From: Xenorhabdus vietnamensis
GTDB taxonomy: Bacteria > Pseudomonadota > Gammaproteobacteria > Enterobacterales > Enterobacteriaceae
Length of the DNA stretch: 64,000 nt
NCBI RefSeq assembly: GCF_002127535.1
Contig: NZ_MUBJ01000013.1
Span: forward strand, 1-64,000
Reading direction: 5' to 3'
Part shown: positions 18,937 to 28,148 of the stretch, one piece after another
Numbering within the stretch: position 1 is the stretch's first letter
Layout: each line of letters starts with the position of its first letter
Made by a program: the position numbers and the translations under genes
Notes under the pieces: model-generated
What the model was told of the DNA's origin: nothing
What the model saw: the letters and a program-made list of their open reading frames with translations, nothing else
The model's database searches: none

Positions 18937-19377
18937 CTTGCGTGTTATTTGATTTGTATTAAATTCACTCATTAAAATATCAGTTGGGCTTAATGTCTGG
19001 CTGATATTTATTAAATAAAATGATGTTATTAAATTCAATAATTATAAATTAATTTATTATTTAAAAGTAACCTTCTATTAAAAAATAATTATTAATTTAT
19101 GTTGAAACGATGTTTATCAAAGTGAATTTTTTCGAAAAAAAACATGATAAAATTGATGTGTAATTTTTTGACTTTCTGAATTAAAAAATAATGGTTATTA
19201 AAGTTTGTTTATTTTTAAAAAAATAAAATTAGCATAAGTGGATATTATTATTTTTGTTGTCAAGATATGGATTATTGAAAGTATTTAAGTTTTAAATTGA
19301 ATTTTCCTGAATAAAAATATTTAATTTGAAAAATATAACATCAAATAATAATTACAACACATTAAATCAATAGGGCA
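18937..19377. other. AT-rich gene-free interval after zwf
   Basis: About 440 bp, very AT-rich. AATATCAG (18976-18983) and CTGATATT (19001-19008) could form a weak terminator stem for zwf. No gene seen. Confidence 0.45.
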
Positions 19378-20116
19378 ATGTGTACCAGTTTTGTAATACC
19401 AACCATCAATGATTCCAATGTTACAAATGGATATATTTATGGGCGTACAATGGAATTTGCTCAAGAATTGGAATCAAGTATCTTGATGATACCTCGCGCC
19501 TGTCATTTAGCAGCAACCGGTCCCAACAGTAAAACTAATCTATCTTGGCACTCAAAATATACAGTTATTGGTGTCAATGCTGTTAAAGTAAATGCATTAG
19601 CAGACGGTATGAATGAAAAAGTTTTGATAGGTGAGTGCCTCTATTTCTCAGGATATGCATATTACCAATCTGATGAATTATGCTGATATCAAGTCAACTA
19701 ACAGTGCACCAATTTCTCTGAATGGACAAGAAATTAAAACCACTGGACAAGGTTCAGGATTACGTGGTTTACCTGGTGATCCTACTCCAGAATCTCGTTT
19801 ATGTGTGGGCACTGACTTTCAGCCAATCGGTTGAGCGGAAACTCACTGAAGAAGAAAGTGTACGCTTTGTTGAGCATATTTTAAATAACTTTGATATTCC
19901 CAGAGGCTGGATACGTGATAAATCTACTGCTAATATAGTGTACGATTATACCCAATGGTCAATCGTAGCAGATTTAAACAATTTGAAATATTACATCAAA
20001 ACTATACTGTTCCAGTATTGCGTTGTATTTCTTTTAATGATTTTGATCTCGATTCTATTGTGCTAATATCTTATCCGATGTCATCAATTGAGATACCAAG
20101 TTTGATATCTGAATAA
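19378..20116 (+). pseudogene. Choloylglycine hydrolase-family (Ntn amidase) pseudogene
   Basis: The first frame starts MCTSFVIP with the Cys2 nucleophile of linear-amide C-N hydrolases, then NGYIYGRTMEFA. The reading then shifts frame near 19650-19680 (GLRGLPGDPTPESR), again near 19800 (FSQSVERKLTEEESVRFVEHI) and again near 20000 (NYTVPVLRCISFNDFDLDS), ending at 20116. The pieces line up in order with a choloylglycine/penicillin acylase-like enzyme of about 240-330 residues, which cleaves amides such as conjugated bile salts or penicillin V. At least three frameshifts make it non-functional as read. It stands alone in AT-rich DNA. Confidence 0.85.
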
Positions 20117-20228
20117 CTGAATATTACGTTACTCCACTTTTCAATAATATAAGGTGGGGTAAATTGTAACAAATTATATTCGATATTCGATATTTGTTAT
20201 ATGCTTAATCATTTTGGCACAGAGGAAA

Positions 20229-20372
20229 ATGATTATGAATAGAAAATACAATATGTTGCTTTTTATTTTGAACTATGGTAAAAATAACCTTATTAAACAC
20301 TATCATATGAGGATTCTTAGTATATTACACAATAAATTATCGTGTGATGAAAGAATAAAATATCATGAATAG
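20229..20372 (+). CDS. Small leader ORF 1 upstream of mdtJI
   Basis: 47 codons (MIMNRKYNMLLFILNYG at its N-terminus) with a good Shine-Dalgarno sequence GAGG (20222-20225) 3 nt before the ATG, or 9 nt before the in-frame ATG at 20235. Its stop TAG (20370-20372) overlaps the ATG of the next small ORF (20365). Not recognised by sequence. Most likely a leader peptide coupled to the second ORF. Confidence 0.4.
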   Translation: MIMNRKYNMLLFILNYGKNNLIKHYHMRILSILHNKLSCDERIKYHE

Positions 20373-20481
20373 CGCCAAAAGCGTCAACATTCAACAGAGT
20401 AACAAAATTCAACGTTGTACCCACGTTCTTTTCCTCTCGGCTATCTTATCCAGTGAGCACTATTGGTGCGGTGCCCTTTAG
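20365..20481 (+). CDS. Small leader ORF 2 (MdtU-like position) upstream of mdtJI
   Basis: 38 codons, with N-terminus MNSAKSVNIQQSNK and later THVLFLSAILSSEHYW. It starts inside the end of the previous small ORF, 8 nt overlap, and its stop codon sits in the loop of a GCCC/GGGC hairpin. About 165 nt of structured leader follow before mdtJ, including ACCGG/CCGGC, GTCAG/CTGAC and CCAAT/ATTGG stems. In E. coli an upstream ORF called mdtU is needed for spermidine-dependent expression of mdtJI; this ORF is in the equivalent place. I cannot confirm sequence homology. Confidence 0.5.
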   Translation: MNSAKSVNIQQSNKIQRCTHVLFLSAILSSEHYWCGAL

Positions 20482-20648
20482 GGCCTTCTCCTGCTAACCG
20501 GTTCTTCACCGGCAATTATCATTTGCCAAAATATTTTGCTAAAACGTCAGTTTCGTTCTGACAGTGTGTAGTTGTATTTACAGCCAATCTTATTGGCATT
20601 TATAGCTTGATATCTTGGCATGCTTATTAGTATGTTCAGGAGAAAAAA

Positions 20649-21044
20649 ATGATTTATTGGATATTTCTTGCACTGGCAATTGTGGCAGAAGTAATTGGCA
20701 CTCTGTCGATGAAACAAGCCAGCGTCTCGGGTGATTTTACAGGCATGATCGTGATGTACACCATGATCACAACTTCTTATATTTTGCTGGCAATTGCTGT
20801 GAAAAAAGTGGCATTAGGTGTGGCTTATGCACTATGGGAAGGTATTGGGATTCTGTTTATTACTGCTTTTAGTGTATTGTGGTTCAACGAGTCGCTGTCA
20901 TTGATGAAAATTGGTGGATTGATATTATTGATAGCAGGAATTGCTTTGATCAAGATAGGGTCAAAAAAAGTCCAGGACCATGCTTCAAACAACACATCAA
21001 CCTCATCAAATAATGTTTTGAACAAGCAAGTCAAGGAGGCATGA
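20649..21044 (+). CDS. mdtJ: Spermidine export subunit MdtJ (SMR family)
   Basis: 131 residues, four predicted transmembrane helices, with the conserved membrane Glu in [13 protein letters not shown] (about residue 13). The C-terminal extension beyond the usual 105-110 residues is Ser/Asn/Lys-rich, as in MdtJ. With MdtI it forms a heterodimeric small multidrug resistance pump that exports spermidine. SD AGGAG precedes the ATG; mdtI starts 1 nt after the stop. Confidence 0.93.
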   Translation: MIYWIFLALAIVAEVIGTLSMKQASVSGDFTGMIVMYTMITTSYILLAIAVKKVALGVAYALWEGIGILFITAFSVLWFNESLSLMKIGGLILLIAGIALIKIGSKKVQDHASNNTSTSSNNVLNKQVKEA

Positions 21045-21045
21045 T

Positions 21046-21378
21046 ATGCTAACCCAATTTGAATGGTGGCATGGTGCATTCTTGATTCTGGCTGTTGTTT
21101 TGGAAATTGCAGCAAATATTTTATTGAAGTTATCTAATGGATTTCAGCGCTTCTGGATCGGTATTTTATCCCTGATTGCTGTTTTGGGCGCATTCAGTTC
21201 GTTGGCTCAGGCTGTAAAAGGGATTGAACTTTCCATTGCTTATGCTTTGTGGGGAGCCTTCGGCATTATTGCTACAGTAGCAGCAGGTTGGATCATGTTT
21301 AATCAACGACTGAATTTTAAGGGATGGGGCGGTATTGTACTGCTGTTGATCGGTATGATTATGATTAAGATGGCTTAA
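21046..21378 (+). CDS. mdtI: Spermidine export subunit MdtI (SMR family)
   Basis: 110 residues, four transmembrane helices, membrane Glu in [12 protein letters not shown]. It pairs with MdtJ in antiparallel topology. An AAGGAGG sequence inside the end of mdtJ sets translation. A strong terminator follows. Confidence 0.93.
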   Translation: MLTQFEWWHGAFLILAVVLEIAANILLKLSNGFQRFWIGILSLIAVLGAFSSLAQAVKGIELSIAYALWGAFGIIATVAAGWIMFNQRLNFKGWGGIVLLLIGMIMIKMA

Positions 21379-21426
21379 TTTTTACGTTCCATACCTTAAA
21401 CTTCATTTTATACATTCATTTCCAAA

Positions 21427-21470
21427 ATGGCATTGAACGAGCGATAACTTGTTCAATGCCATGTTTTTTT
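21427..21470. terminator. Terminator between mdtI and ridA-like gene
   Basis: ATGGCATTGAAC (21427-21438) pairs with GTTCAATGCCAT (21451-21462), followed by seven T on the plus side and preceded by AAAA, so it may serve both converging genes. Confidence 0.9.
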
Positions 21471-21481
21471 GATGAATAAGC

Positions 21482-21826
21482 TTATAAAGCGGCGATAATT
21501 TTGATTTCTACTTTATATTTAGGATTCATCAATGCTGCTTGAACAGTGCAACGGACGGGAGCGCTCCCCGCAACAACCCATGCATCCCAAGCAGCATTCA
21601 TACCTGTAAAATCGGCCTTGTCTGCTAGAAAAATCGTTGCATCCAAGATCTTGCTCTTGTCTGAGCCAAGACGATGTAACAGGATATCAATGGCGGCCAG
21701 AGTATCGGCGGTTTGCTCTGTAATATCGCCGTCCAGCTTTTCTGGCACGCTGGTATAATAGATAGTGTCATTGTAAACGACCGCTTCTGACCAACGGGTG
21801 TCTGGATCAATGCGTTTAATAGTCAA
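21482..21826 (-). CDS. yoaB: RidA-family protein (YoaB-like)
   Basis: 114 residues of the YjgF/YER057c/UK114 fold. The conserved Arg of the substrate pocket is in PVRCTVQA (about residue 93). RidA proteins hydrolyse reactive enamine/imine intermediates; the YoaB subgroup's substrate is not established. Divergent from yoaA with a LexA box between them, the same gene pair as in E. coli. Confidence 0.88.
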   Translation of the reverse strand: MTIKRIDPDTRWSEAVVYNDTIYYTSVPEKLDGDITEQTADTLAAIDILLHRLGSDKSKILDATIFLADKADFTGMNAAWDAWVVAGSAPVRCTVQAALMNPKYKVEIKIIAAL

Positions 21827-21835
21827 TTAAATCTC

Positions 21836-21851
21836 CTGTTAATTTATACAG
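21836..21851. promoter_or_regulatory. LexA (SOS) box between yoaB and yoaA
   Basis: CTGTTAATTTATACAG fits CTG-N10-CAG and sits in the 100-bp divergent promoter. E. coli yoaA is DNA-damage-linked, so control by LexA is plausible. Confidence 0.7.
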
Positions 21852-21928
21852 TTTATTTGCTGAATTGGGTGGTTATTACAACTCAGTATTGGCATAATTC
21901 TGCCACAATTTATTGAAAGAGACAGTTC

Positions 21929-23845
21929 GTGTCAGACGATTTTGCGAAAAATGGCGTACTTGCCAAAGCCATACCGGGTTTTAAGCCTCGTGATGCTCAA
22001 CGGGAAATGTCTTCGGCTATTACAGTTGCGATCAAAAAACAGCAACAATTAATTGTGGAAGCAGGAACGGGTACCGGTAAAACATTTGCTTATCTGGTAC
22101 CTGCATTGCGCTCCGGTAAAAAAGTGATTATTTCTACTGGTTCTAAAGCGTTGCAGGATCAGCTCTACAATCGAGATCTTCCCACCATTGTTGATGCCTT
22201 AGGTTTTAAAGGTGATCTGGCACTATTAAAAGGGCGTTCAAATTATTTATGCCTTGAGCGTCTTGAACAACAGTCAATCAGCAATTCCCCGCTGGAAGCG
22301 GAAATATTGGCAGAAGTCATCAAGTTGAGGTATTGGTCAGCGCAGACAGAAGATGGAGATATCAGTAATTGCCATCAAGTTGCGGAAGGCAGTACGGTTT
22401 GGTCGTTGGTTACAAGTACTAATGACAATTGTCTTGGTAGTGATTGCCCCCGCTATCATGAATGTTTTGTTCTGAAAGCGCGCCGAAAAGCGATGGGAGC
22501 AGATATCGTGATAGTTAACCATCATCTCTTTATGGCAGATATGGTAGTTAAAGATACCGGATTTGGTGAATTAATCCCGCAGGCTGATGTCGTGATTTTC
22601 GATGAGGCTCACCAAGTTCCTGATATTGCTAGCCAGTACTTTGGTCAACAGTTAAGTAGCCGCCAATTGATGGATTTATCGCGTGATATCATCATGGCTT
22701 ACCGTATTGAAGTGCGTGATCAAGCTCAATTGCAAAAGAGTGCCGATCGCCTTAGCCAAAGTGTGCAAGATTTCCGTTTGTCATTAGGTGAAAGCAGTTA
22801 TCGGGGCAATCTTCGCGAGGCTTTGCGGCAGCAACAAGTGCAGCGGTCGTTAGTACGGTTGGATGATGCTCTTGAACTTTGCTATGACGTGATGAAGCTC
22901 TCTTTGGGACGTTCAGCCATGCTGGATGCAGCTTTTGAACGAGCAACGGTTTATCGCAATCGTCTTAAGCGCCTGATTGATGTCAACATACCTAATTATA
23001 GCTATTGGTTCGAAAGTTATGGGCAGCATTTTTTGCTGGCGCTGACACCGTTATCTGTCTCTGATAAATTCAGTGAGATGATCCATGAACAATCAGGTTG
23101 TTGGATTTTTACCTCGGCAACATTGTCAGTCAATGAACAACTAGATCACTTCACAGAACGTTTGGGGCTTAAACAAGCTCAGACGCTACTCCTGCCCAGC
23201 CCATTTGATTATCAACGACAAATGTTATTATGTGTTCCGCGTCATTTGCCATCACCTAATCAGAATGGTGGTGCAAGATGGTTGGCTCGCATGTTGAAAC
23301 CGTTGATTGAAAGTAATAAAGGGCGTTGTTTTTTCCTTTGTACTTCCCATCAAATGATGCGCAGTTTGGCAGAAGAATTTCGTGCCAGTATGACATTACC
23401 GGTGTTGGTGCAGGGTGAGACGAGTAAGACGCAACTGTTGGCACAATTTATCTCTGCAGGTAATGCATTGCTGGTGGCAACAGGCAGTTTTTGGGAAGGG
23501 GTTGATGTCCGTGGTGATGCGTTATCCTGCGTTATTATTGATAAATTACCGTTTACTTCCCCTGATGATCCGTTACTTAAGGCGCGTATTGAGGATTGTC
23601 AGCTTAAGGGTGGGGATGCCTTTAACGAAGTTCAGCTTCCTGATGCAGTAATTGACTTGAAGCAGGGCGTTGGAAGGCTGATTCGTGACATTGACGATTA
23701 TGGTGTTGTGGTCATTTGTGATAATCGGTTAGTCATGCGCCCATACGGTGAGGTTTTTTTGAATAGCCTGCCTCCGTCTCCCCGTACTCGTGATTTATCA
23801 AAAGCGATAGCGTTTCTGAAATCGCGTCCACCACAGTCAGAATAA
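21929..23845 (+). CDS. yoaA: DinG/XPD-family DNA helicase YoaA
   Basis: 638 residues, GTG start after GAAAGAGA. Superfamily 2 helicase with Walker A EAGTGTGKT (about 46-54), DEAH box FDEAHQ and a C-terminal arginine motif QGVGRLIRD. Cysteines in YLCLE, CLGSDCPRYHEC are placed to ligate the 4Fe-4S cluster of XPD-like helicases. In E. coli YoaA pairs with the Pol III subunit chi and helps repair damaged forks. tsaB follows, as in E. coli. Confidence 0.95.
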   Translation: MSDDFAKNGVLAKAIPGFKPRDAQREMSSAITVAIKKQQQLIVEAGTGTGKTFAYLVPALRSGKKVIISTGSKALQDQLYNRDLPTIVDALGFKGDLALLKGRSNYLCLERLEQQSISNSPLEAEILAEVIKLRYWSAQTEDGDISNCHQVAEGSTVWSLVTSTNDNCLGSDCPRYHECFVLKARRKAMGADIVIVNHHLFMADMVVKDTGFGELIPQADVVIFDEAHQVPDIASQYFGQQLSSRQLMDLSRDIIMAYRIEVRDQAQLQKSADRLSQSVQDFRLSLGESSYRGNLREALRQQQVQRSLVRLDDALELCYDVMKLSLGRSAMLDAAFERATVYRNRLKRLIDVNIPNYSYWFESYGQHFLLALTPLSVSDKFSEMIHEQSGCWIFTSATLSVNEQLDHFTERLGLKQAQTLLLPSPFDYQRQMLLCVPRHLPSPNQNGGARWLARMLKPLIESNKGRCFFLCTSHQMMRSLAEEFRASMTLPVLVQGETSKTQLLAQFISAGNALLVATGSFWEGVDVRGDALSCVIIDKLPFTSPDDPLLKARIEDCQLKGGDAFNEVQLPDAVIDLKQGVGRLIRDIDDYGVVVICDNRLVMRPYGEVFLNSLPPSPRTRDLSKAIAFLKSRPPQSE

Positions 23846-23922
23846 AATTGTCGGGGCGATAATGTTGGGGCTATGGTAATATAGCCCTTTGTTTTGAATT
23901 CTATTCTTGCCGGAGTTAAGGC

Positions 23923-24618
23923 ATGTCCACGCGGATTTTAGCTATTGATACTGCAACTGAAGCTTGCTCTGTTGCACTTTGGAATGAAGGTGCCGTTGAG
24001 GCACTGTTTGAAATTTCGCCACGAGAGCACACCCAACGTATTTTACCTATGGTCCAAGACGTATTATCGAAAAGCGATGTGAGTCTGCAACAATTGGATG
24101 CGTTAGCGTTTGGGCGTGGGCCGGGCAGTTTTACCGGTGTACGGATTGGTGTTGGCATTGCTCAAGGTCTGGCATTGGGGGCTGAATTACCGATGATTGG
24201 CGTTTCTTCGCTAAAAACGATGGCTCAAGGGGCTTTTCGTTTGAAAGGAGCAACAAACGTTCTGGTTGCCATTGATGCTCGGATGGGCGAAGTCTATTGG
24301 GCGCAATACACTTTTAATTCACAAGGTGAATGGCAAGGCGATGAAACTGAAGCAGTTTTGAAACCTGAACAAGTGCAGGAAATTATGAACTCCTTATCAG
24401 GAGAATGGGCGATTGCCGGAACCGGGTGGGAAGCTTATCCGCAATTATTGAACAGTCATTTAACACTGGTAGCAAGTGACATTGCTTTACCTCATGCAGA
24501 AGATATGCTGCCATTAGCGGTTCAAATGTGGGAAGCAGGGGAGTTAACAGCAGTTGAACATGCTGAGCCTGTTTATCTGCGTAATGAAGTTACATGGAAA
24601 AAATTGCCGGGCCGCTAA
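23923..24618 (+). CDS. tsaB: tRNA t6A synthesis protein TsaB
   Basis: 231 residues, start [16 protein letters not shown] after GGAGTTAAGG. ASKHA-like fold, with [15 protein letters not shown] (about 64-78) typical of TsaB (YeaZ). It is a scaffold for TsaD and TsaE in making threonylcarbamoyladenosine at tRNA position 37. Essential in most enterics. Confidence 0.96.
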   Translation: MSTRILAIDTATEACSVALWNEGAVEALFEISPREHTQRILPMVQDVLSKSDVSLQQLDALAFGRGPGSFTGVRIGVGIAQGLALGAELPMIGVSSLKTMAQGAFRLKGATNVLVAIDARMGEVYWAQYTFNSQGEWQGDETEAVLKPEQVQEIMNSLSGEWAIAGTGWEAYPQLLNSHLTLVASDIALPHAEDMLPLAVQMWEAGELTAVEHAEPVYLRNEVTWKKLPGR

Positions 24619-24962
24619 TGATCTGTTGTCTGATGAAATAAAATTCATGCAACTTGTGGCAGGAGGTGGTGTTCATGAATAGAGAGCTAGAATACAGTTA
24701 ACCAAATTTATAGTTAGCATATCAACCAAAATTGATGAATTTCGCACAAATAACCATGCCAAGTATATGGTTATCAATAAGCTAAATCCCATTACAAATT
24801 CTATTCTTAATAAATATCGTTTATTGGTGTATTCTACTTATAACCATTTGGAATAATAGTAAGGCTTTAAGTTAAAAATTAACAAATCAATGTATAATCA
24901 ATAGATTATAAATCCAAGTGCTAATGTTTTAGATAATTATTTGATAAATAAAGAAAACTATC
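24619..24962 (+). other. Interval with an 8-codon ORF behind a consensus SD
   Basis: No ordinary gene is seen between tsaB and fadD. A perfect AGGAGG (24661-24666) precedes ATG at 24675, which opens an ORF of only eight codons (MNRELEYS, stop 24699-24701). A strong terminator lies about 290 nt downstream, so a short transcript is likely: a small RNA, a micro-ORF, or the relic of a gene. Confidence 0.35.
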
Positions 24963-24989
24963 AGGCAGCAAAGGCTGCCTTATTTTTTT
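24963..24989 (+). terminator. Intrinsic terminator upstream of fadD
   Basis: AGGCAGC (24963-24969), short A-rich loop, GCTGCCT (24974-24980), then TATTTTTTT. No recognised gene ends just before it. Confidence 0.9.
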
Positions 24990-25051
24990 GCAGTAATTAA
25001 TAGTATTAAATTAGTGATGTGCATCGCCAACCTGAACATTGTTCCTTTTCA

Positions 25052-25068
25052 AACTGGTACGCTGAGTT
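25052..25068. promoter_or_regulatory. FadR operator upstream of fadD
   Basis: AACTGGTACGCTGAGTT closely matches the FadR consensus (AnCTGGTCnGACnnGTT type) and the known fadD operator. It lies 80 bp before the start codon. Confidence 0.8.
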
Positions 25069-25147
25069 AATAATTTGTTAAATATACAGATCTGGTTTGT
25101 TTTATGGTCAGTGATCACATCGCAATTAGATTTCAGGAGTATTCAAC

Positions 25148-26839
25148 TTGGAAAAAGTCTGGCTAAAACATTATCCGGCCGATGTTCCGGCAGAGGTCGA
25201 TCCTGACCGTTACTCGTCGTTGATTGAAATGTTTGAAAATGCTGTGGCGTGTTATGCCGATCAAGTCGCATTTATCAATATGGGCGAAGTAATGACTTTC
25301 CGTAAATTGGAAGAGCGTAGCCGTGCCTTTGCTGCCTATTTACAAAATGGATTGGGCTTGAAAAAAGGGGATCGAGTGGCATTGATGATGCCAAATTTAC
25401 TGCAATACCCTGTAGCACTGTTTGGTATTCTGCGTGCAGGTATGATCGCTGTAAATGTTAACCCGCTTTATACCCCGCGTGAATTGGAACACCAGCTTAA
25501 TGACAGTGGAACATCTGCCATTGTTATCGTTTCTAATTTTGCACATACCTTAGAAAAGATTGTTTTCAACACACAGGTCAAGCACGTTATTTTAACGCGT
25601 ATGGGCGACCAACTTTCCCGTCCAAAAGGAACCCTTGTTGATTTCGTCGTTAAATACGTCAAACGTCTTGTGCCTAAGTATCACTTACCGGATGCCATTT
25701 CGTTCCGTAGTGCGATGCAAAAAGGCTACCGTATGCAGTATGTTAAACCGGATGTGAAAGGTGAGGATCTGGCTTTTCTGCAATATACGGGGGGAACTAC
25801 AGGTGTGGCCAAAGGTGCAATGCTGACTCATCGCAATATGTTAGCAAATCTCGAACAGGCCAAAGCCAGTTATTCCCCATTATTGAGGCAAGGGCAAGAG
25901 TTAGTAGTAACTGCATTGCCTTTGTACCATATTTTTGCTTTGACGATAAACTGCTTGTTCTTCATTGAACTGGGTGGAAAAAATCTGTTAATTACCAATC
26001 CTCGTGATGTCAACGGCACAGTCAAAGAACTGTCACGTTATCGCTTCACTGCACTCTCGGGTGTTAACACATTATTCAATGCTTGGCTGAATAACCCAGA
26101 ATTCCAGAAGTTGAACTTTTCTTCATTACGTTTATCTGTTGGTGGGGGCATGGCTGTACAAAGAGTGGTAGCCGAAAAATGGCAAAGCCTGACCGGTTGC
26201 CATTTACTGGAAGGTTATGGTCTGACAGAATGTTCCCCTCTGGTTGCAGCTAATCCACATAGTCTATCTTATTACAGTGGAAGTATTGGCTTCCCCGTTG
26301 CTTCAACGGAAATCAAACTGATAGGGAATGATAATAATGAAGTTCCACTGGGTGAGGCAGGTGAAATGTGGGTGCGTGGTCCGCAGGTAATGAAAGGTTA
26401 CTGGAACCGTCCTGATGCAACGAAAGAGGTATTGAAAGATGGTTGGCTGGCAACTGGGGATATTGCTAACATAGATGAAAAAGGGTTTTTCCACATTGTT
26501 GATCGGAAAAAAGACATGATTCTGGTTTCCGGATTCAATGTCTATCCAAATGAAGTAGAAGATGTTGTTTCTTCCCATCCTAAAGTGTTAGAGTCGGCAG
26601 CTGTGGGCGTTCCGAGTGAAAACTCAGGAGAAACAGTCAAAGTATTTGTGGTTAGTAAAGATCCCAGCCTGACTGAGGATGAACTCAAAATGCATTGTCG
26701 TCGTTACCTGACAGGATATAAGGTACCAAAACTCATTGAATTCCGTAATGAGTTACCAAAATCTAATGTAGGTAAAATTCTTCGTAGAGAATTACGTAAT
26801 GAAGAATTGGCAAAAGTGAATAATGCTGCTATTAATTGA
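25148..26839 (+). CDS. fadD: Long-chain fatty acid-CoA ligase
   Basis: 563 residues with a TTG start, as in E. coli fadD, after CAGGAGT. AMP-binding motif [12 protein letters not shown] (about 213-224), GLTECSP, and the fatty-acyl-CoA signature around DGWLATGDI (about 427-435) are intact. It activates imported fatty acids to acyl-CoA at the inner membrane for beta-oxidation. FadR repression is indicated by the upstream operator. Confidence 0.97.
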   Translation: MEKVWLKHYPADVPAEVDPDRYSSLIEMFENAVACYADQVAFINMGEVMTFRKLEERSRAFAAYLQNGLGLKKGDRVALMMPNLLQYPVALFGILRAGMIAVNVNPLYTPRELEHQLNDSGTSAIVIVSNFAHTLEKIVFNTQVKHVILTRMGDQLSRPKGTLVDFVVKYVKRLVPKYHLPDAISFRSAMQKGYRMQYVKPDVKGEDLAFLQYTGGTTGVAKGAMLTHRNMLANLEQAKASYSPLLRQGQELVVTALPLYHIFALTINCLFFIELGGKNLLITNPRDVNGTVKELSRYRFTALSGVNTLFNAWLNNPEFQKLNFSSLRLSVGGGMAVQRVVAEKWQSLTGCHLLEGYGLTECSPLVAANPHSLSYYSGSIGFPVASTEIKLIGNDNNEVPLGEAGEMWVRGPQVMKGYWNRPDATKEVLKDGWLATGDIANIDEKGFFHIVDRKKDMILVSGFNVYPNEVEDVVSSHPKVLESAAVGVPSENSGETVKVFVVSKDPSLTEDELKMHCRRYLTGYKVPKLIEFRNELPKSNVGKILRRELRNEELAKVNNAAIN

Positions 26840-27101
26840 TCATGTTTATTACTATATTCCCATCGGTTTCGCATAATAGGCGGTTAATAAAACAGCCGAT
26901 TGAAAGAGGGGGTATAGGGATAAAGAAATGTTTTAAAATTGCCTATTATATCAACAGCGTCGGTTTTTACCGGCGTTATTGTGCATGTTTTATGAATGGC
27001 CAAGAGAATGATGATTTCCATGTGGGTTTGTTTCTAAAACACACTACACATGTAACTCTAACCAGAGGAAAGAGCAAATCTTATGCTTAATTTCAGGCAA
27101 T
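26840..27101. other. Interval between fadD and the cold-shock locus
   Basis: About 260 bp without a gene I can support. An open frame here (to 27090) overlaps the fadD end and has no family look. Confidence 0.4.
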
Positions 27102-27126
27102 AAAAAACCCCGCGAGTGCAGGGTTT
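27102..27126 (-). terminator. Terminator of the cold-shock transcript
   Basis: On the minus strand AAACCCTGC, a short loop, GCGGGGTTT and further T residues follow the zinc-ribbon microprotein. Confidence 0.85.
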
Positions 27127-27148
27127 AACTATCTGAATGTATGCCTAT

Positions 27149-27271
27149 TTAAACAGGCAACATAACTGATTTACAAAAAATACATTTCGCTCCGTATGGA
27201 TTACTCTCTGATACATCAAAGAAATGTCTCCGATACTGTGAGCCTTTACAGCATGGGCATCTGAAATAGAT
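27149..27271 (-). CDS. YmcF/YnfQ-like zinc-ribbon microprotein, non-AUG start
   Basis: Directly after the cold-shock gene stop (27278-27280), and in the same frame, 42 sense codons run to a TAA at 27149-27151. The translation contains FRCPCCKGSQYRRHFFDV and GAKCIFCKSV, two Cys-x2-Cys knuckles typical of a small zinc ribbon, and an NPYGA between them. E. coli cspG and cspB are followed by the cold-shock microproteins YmcF and YnfQ, which look like this and start at non-AUG codons. Here the likely start is ATC at 27271-27269 behind AAGGCG; stop-codon readthrough from the Csp is the alternative. A terminator follows. Confidence 0.75.
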   Translation of the reverse strand: MYFRCPCCKGSQYRRHFFDVSESNPYGAKCIFCKSVMLPV

Positions 27272-27277
27272 GTCGCC

Positions 27278-27490
27278 TTAGAGAGCCACTACATTTGCAG
27301 CTGCTGGGCCTTTCATACCATTTTCAATGGTAAATGAAACTTCTTGCCCTTCATTTAAACTTTTAAAATCAGTACCTTGGATTGCAGAATAGTGAACAAA
27401 CACATCTTTGCTGCCATCTTTCGGAGAGATAAAACCGAAGCCTTTATCGTTATTAAACCATTTTACTAAACCAGTCATTTTATTAGACAT
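27278..27490 (-). CDS. CspA-family cold-shock protein
   Basis: 70 residues: single-stranded nucleic-acid-binding cold-shock domain with RNP1 KGFGFISP and RNP2 VFVHYSAI. The start [13 protein letters not shown] is nearer CspB/CspG than CspC/CspE, and the zinc-ribbon microprotein after it supports that. SD AAAGGA precedes the ATG. A leader of more than 100 nt seems likely, as in cold-inducible csp genes. It acts as an RNA chaperone. Confidence 0.92.
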   Translation of the reverse strand: MSNKMTGLVKWFNNDKGFGFISPKDGSKDVFVHYSAIQGTDFKSLNEGQEVSFTIENGMKGPAAANVVAL

Positions 27491-27609
27491 ATGAGTTCCT
27501 TTAAATTTTTTGAGTTGCCATAAGGCAGAATAAGGTTTGTTTTTAATTTGTACGTACTTATGGGAACTAATTAGAAGGAATTCGCAACGAAGGGATATCT
27601 AAGATAACG

Positions 27610-27993
27610 CTTAATGGTGAACTGCTTTAAACTTGCTTGTCATAAATAGGTCTGTACTTCCAAACCGATGGCGCTATTAACTCATATCTTCACTGATATA
27701 GCAAACTTTATTTTCTATCAGGACGAAGATAATTGTAATAAGCTCCCAAATATTGAGTGGTCTCCTGTGTCGCAACATGGATATCCAGGTGGCTTTCTGG
27801 CGGTACCCATTCACTCTGCAAACCGTGCCCTCTCCATCGGCGCATTATCCAGACAATTGCTACGCCGGTTCATACTCTGGATAATTTTATTTTGCCATAA
27901 CAAACGACGAAACTTTTTGCTGCATAACGTCTTGGAGTCATGACCCTCTTGTCTTAGATGTCTGTTTGATATTGTGAAATATGAATTTATCAA
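27610..27993 (-). pseudogene. IS3-family transposase remnant
   Basis: The minus strand encodes IIQSMNRRSNCLDNAPMER, the DDE region with the catalytic Glu of IS3-family OrfB transposases. After a frameshift it continues EWVPPESHLDIHVATQET and YYNYLRPDR, the usual C-terminal part. Only the 3' end remains, frameshifted and stop-broken. I could not define its terminal inverted repeats. Confidence 0.8.
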
Positions 27994-28148
27994 AATTGTG
28001 GCAAGTGGAAAGCATGTCTAATATTATAGAAACAGTTATCCGAGTAAAGGATGTTTAGAGATTTTTATTGCTTGTACATAATTGTGTACATTGTTGAATT
28101 TTTTAGAATTTATGGCTACGTAATATAATGTATTTAAAGGATATTTTA

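Noticed and set aside
26836..27090. Open frame after fadD
   Set aside because: Overlaps the fadD end, has no SD and no recognisable features.
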